A stretch of DNA of 8,995 nt, taken from NCBI GenBank assembly GCA_025998475.1, contig BNVZ01000045.1:1-8995 (forward strand). Direction: 5' to 3'. The position numbers and the translations under genes were made by a program. Below are positions 7,462 to 8,995 of this stretch, piece by piece (the stretch's first letter is position 1; the number at the start of each line of letters is the position of its first letter). Below the pieces are notes generated by a model, which saw nothing but the letters and a program-made list of their open reading frames with translations, searched no databases and was not told where the DNA came from. Source of the stretch: Endomicrobiia bacterium (GTDB lineage Bacteria > Elusimicrobiota > Endomicrobiia > Endomicrobiales > Endomicrobiaceae).

Positions 7462-8541
7462 ATGAAACAAGATTTTAAGGTATCGATTATTGTACCTGTA
7501 TATAATGTGGATGAATATTTACGTAAGTGTCTGGACAGCATAGTTGGACAGACATTAAAAGACAGGGAAATAATTATTATTAATGATGGCTCTACTGATA
7601 ACAGTCTTGAAATAATTAAAGAGTATGAGGCTAAGGATACCAGTATAAAAATTATAGATAAACAGAACGAAGGGTATGGGAAAACCGTAAACAAAGGTTT
7701 GGATATTGCACGAGGAGAATATATTGGTATTGTAGAATCAGACGATTGGGTTGAACCTAATATGTTTGAGAAGCTTTATAATACGGCAAAATTGTACAAT
7801 GTTGATATTGTAAAGAGTGCGTATTATGAATATAATTCCAAAAATCAAAGAATGGTATTATCCTCAATTCCTTGGCGAAACCTAAATAAGGTAATTACCC
7901 CAATAGAAGAAAGTAGTATATTCCATTGTGGGATACAAGTGTGGTCATACATATATAAAAAAACTTTTCTCAATAGAAATAAAATACGCTTTTTAGAAAC
8001 GGCAGGAGCATCGTATCAAGATATTTCTTTTAATTTTAAGGTTTTATCACTTGCAAAGTCAGCGTACTTTTTAAAAGATGCTTTTGTGCATTATCGTTCA
8101 GATAGCGTGAGTTCGTCAATAAATAGCAAAGATAAGGTTTTTTGTGTTTGTGATGAATTTAAAGAAATTAGTAATTTTCTTGATGAACGTCCTGTTATAA
8201 AATCAAAGATAAAAACAATATGTAATAGATACAAGTTTGGTAGTTATAGATGGAATTATTACAGGCTCAATGGCAAAAACAGGGATCTTTTTGCAAAAAG
8301 AATGAAAAGCGAATTTAAGCGCGACATAGAAAACGGTAACTTCGATAAATCTTTGTATACTCCAGAAGACTATAGAAAATATATTTATTTTTCCAATTAC
8401 GGAGATAAGTTATACTTAATGCACTACCATTTTGCCAAAGCTATGAGATTTATAAGAAGTATATTCTTTCATGTATCAGTCAACAATAGCATAAGGAGAG
8501 TTTTCGTTTTTGGTATAAGAGTTTATAAACATAAAGTCTAG
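7462..8541 (+). CDS. Family 2 glycosyltransferase
   Basis: Inverting GT-A enzyme that transfers a sugar from a nucleotide-sugar donor, most likely onto a surface polysaccharide, LPS or glycolipid precursor at the cytoplasmic face of the membrane. The 359-residue product shows the GT2 order: SIIVPVYNVDEYL (8-20), QTLKDREIIIINDGSTDNS (30-48) with the nucleotide-binding Asp, NEGYGKTVNKGL (69-80), and the metal-binding ESDDW (92-96) in place of a strict DXD. YQDISF (185-190) supplies a plausible catalytic Asp. After about 220 comes a variable basic, aromatic-rich tail with no clear transmembrane helix. I prefer ATG 7462 over the adjacent TTG 7459; the ribosome site (GAGAGA, 7448-7453) is weak. 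It stands alone between holA and an IS-derived region, with no other polysaccharide genes in view, so acceptor and donor cannot be named. Confidence 0.9.
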   Translation: MKQDFKVSIIVPVYNVDEYLRKCLDSIVGQTLKDREIIIINDGSTDNSLEIIKEYEAKDTSIKIIDKQNEGYGKTVNKGLDIARGEYIGIVESDDWVEPNMFEKLYNTAKLYNVDIVKSAYYEYNSKNQRMVLSSIPWRNLNKVITPIEESSIFHCGIQVWSYIYKKTFLNRNKIRFLETAGASYQDISFNFKVLSLAKSAYFLKDAFVHYRSDSVSSSINSKDKVFCVCDEFKEISNFLDERPVIKSKIKTICNRYKFGSYRWNYYRLNGKNRDLFAKRMKSEFKRDIENGNFDKSLYTPEDYRKYIYFSNYGDKLYLMHYHFAKAMRFIRSIFFHVSVNNSIRRVFVFGIRVYKHKV

Positions 8542-8630
8542 ATGCTTAGATTCTGGAGCCCCGCCCCTACAATGCTTTTAGATTCTAATTCTAAAAATGT
8601 TAACTCTGATCTTATTTCTTTCTAATTCTA

Positions 8631-8663
8631 TTTACTCTTAAGATTAGTAAAATCGTTTTTTTT
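8631..8663 (+). terminator. Weak candidate terminator downstream of the glycosyltransferase
   Basis: TTTACT (8631-8636) can pair with AGTAAA (8646-8651), followed four bases later by eight T residues (8656-8663). The stem is short and AU-rich, so it would be a poor intrinsic terminator. It is offered because the T run is the only one in the region. Confidence 0.25.
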
Positions 8664-8693
8664 AACTTCTAGGTTTAAATCTTAAACTCTTAA

Positions 8694-8787
8694 AACCAGC
8701 TTAGCTTTCGATGTCATTTTACATGATATGATGCAAAAACTTGATACATAGCATGGAAAAGTTGTAGAGTACTCCTAAGCGCTGGTT
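8694..8787. repeat. Inverted repeat with 70-nt spacer
   Basis: AACCAGCTTAG (8694-8704) is the reverse complement of CTAAGCGCTGGTT (8775-8787) apart from a two-base GC insertion. The arms could close a hairpin in RNA or be ends of a small element. The enclosed sequence has shorter pairings (ATGT/ACAT, AACTT/AAGTT). Confidence 0.4.
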
Positions 8788-8884
8788 GTTGAACTTGCGG
8801 TGCTATAAGTCGTACCACATCAAGAAAAACTAAGACACGAAAGGAACATCATGACGAAAACAAAATTATTAATTGTTAAACTAT

Positions 8885-8908
8885 TGCCCCACAACTTGCT
8901 GTAGGGCA
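8885..8908 (+). mobile_element. Imperfect hairpin, likely left-end structure of an IS200/IS605-type element
   Basis: TGCCC, ACA, loop ACTTGC, TGT, GGGCA forms an 8-bp stem interrupted by one C/A mismatch (8890 and 8903). Imperfect subterminal hairpins of this kind, just upstream of tnpA, are what Y1 transposases of IS200/IS605 recognise. It lies 22 nt before the TnpA-like start at 8931, which supports the assignment. The cleavage site could not be placed. Confidence 0.45.
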
Positions 8909-8930
8909 CCGCTTGTAGTACAATTAGGCT

Positions 8931-8995
8931 ATGGAAACGCTCGAAAAAGCAGACAGCATAGTGCATATAAGATACACTACCATTTTGTGTAACGC
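8931..8995 (+). pseudogene. N-terminal fragment of IS200/IS605-family TnpA, broken and cut by the window edge
   Basis: The frame ending at 8989 reads ARKSRQHSAYKIHYHFV, resembling the opening of Y1 (HUH) transposases, where H-x-V-Y-x-x-x-Y-H-x-V-W precedes a KYR motif. The codon after YHFV is TAA (8990-8992) where Trp is expected. The likely ATG at 8931 is in another frame, reconciled by one missing A in GAAAC (8932-8936). The HUH and catalytic Tyr motifs would lie beyond the window. The match is short, so the family call is moderate. If correct, the gene is a pseudogene with at least two lesions. Confidence 0.5.

Larger units (their letters stand above)
8542..8880. other. Non-coding AT-rich region with repeats, no gene seen
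   Basis: About 340 bases after the glycosyltransferase have stops in all frames and no recognisable protein. They contain two copies of TTAGATTCT (8546-8554, 8578-8586), small palindromes (GTTTAA-ATC-TTAAAC at 8673-8687; GAGTACTC at 8767-8774; AGCGCT at 8778-8783) and a longer inverted repeat (8694-8704 with 8775-8787). At 8840-8845 AAAGGA precedes ATG 8851, which opens only 17 codons. Confidence 0.5.

Noticed and set aside
7134..7694. 186-codon open frame on the minus strand spanning the holA-glycosyltransferase gap
   Set aside because: It overlaps the coding ends of two clear genes, is Phe/Ile/Leu-rich as expected from AT-rich antisense DNA, and has no recognisable motif.
8576..8596. TTTTAGA/TCTAAAA hairpin as a terminator of the glycosyltransferase gene
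   Set aside because: The stem is entirely weak pairs except one, and no T run follows on the plus strand.

Overview
The window looks like a piece of an AT-rich, Gram-negative bacterial genome in the process of decay. Its diderm envelope is inferred from a lipoprotein of the LptE type (LPS assembly). The low GC, the gene order leuS-lptE-holA, a GTP-type PEP carboxykinase and several broken mobile-element pieces would suit a host-associated lineage such as Elusimicrobiota/Endomicrobium. That placement is inference from gene content; no rRNA or other marker in the window settles it.

Layout, left to right. (1) 1-762: the 3' part of a GC-rich gene encoding tryptophan-rich ~8-9-residue repeats, a Glu/Gln/Arg-rich coiled coil and, after frame breaks, a C-terminal J (DnaJ) domain with its HPD motif. 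The gene is broken by three frame changes and its composition differs sharply from everything else here. (2) 868-2637: pckG, GTP-dependent PEP carboxykinase, intact. (3) 2806-5247: leuS, leucyl-tRNA synthetase, followed after 11 bp by (4) 5259-5822: an LptE-like outer-membrane lipoprotein. (5) 5823-6270: a 448-bp gap holding a minus-strand relic of an IS110-family transposase start plus a structured non-coding stretch that may be its left end/bridge-RNA region. (6) 6271-7290: holA, DNA polymerase III delta subunit. (7) 7462-8541: a family-2 glycosyltransferase. (8) 8542-8995: non-coding AT-rich sequence with inverted repeats, running into what looks like the left end and first codons of an IS200/IS605-type TnpA, already carrying a stop and cut by the window edge.

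leuS, lptE and holA are neighbours in many Gram-negative bacteria (E. coli has leuS-lptE-holA), so the central block is an ancestral housekeeping cluster into which an IS110 element was inserted between lptE and holA and then mostly lost. PEPCK links the C4-acid and PEP pools; the glycosyltransferase probably serves surface polysaccharide or LPS, which fits an LPS-bearing envelope. The less ordinary material is at the left edge (the repeat/coiled-coil/J-domain gene) and in the two IS relics.
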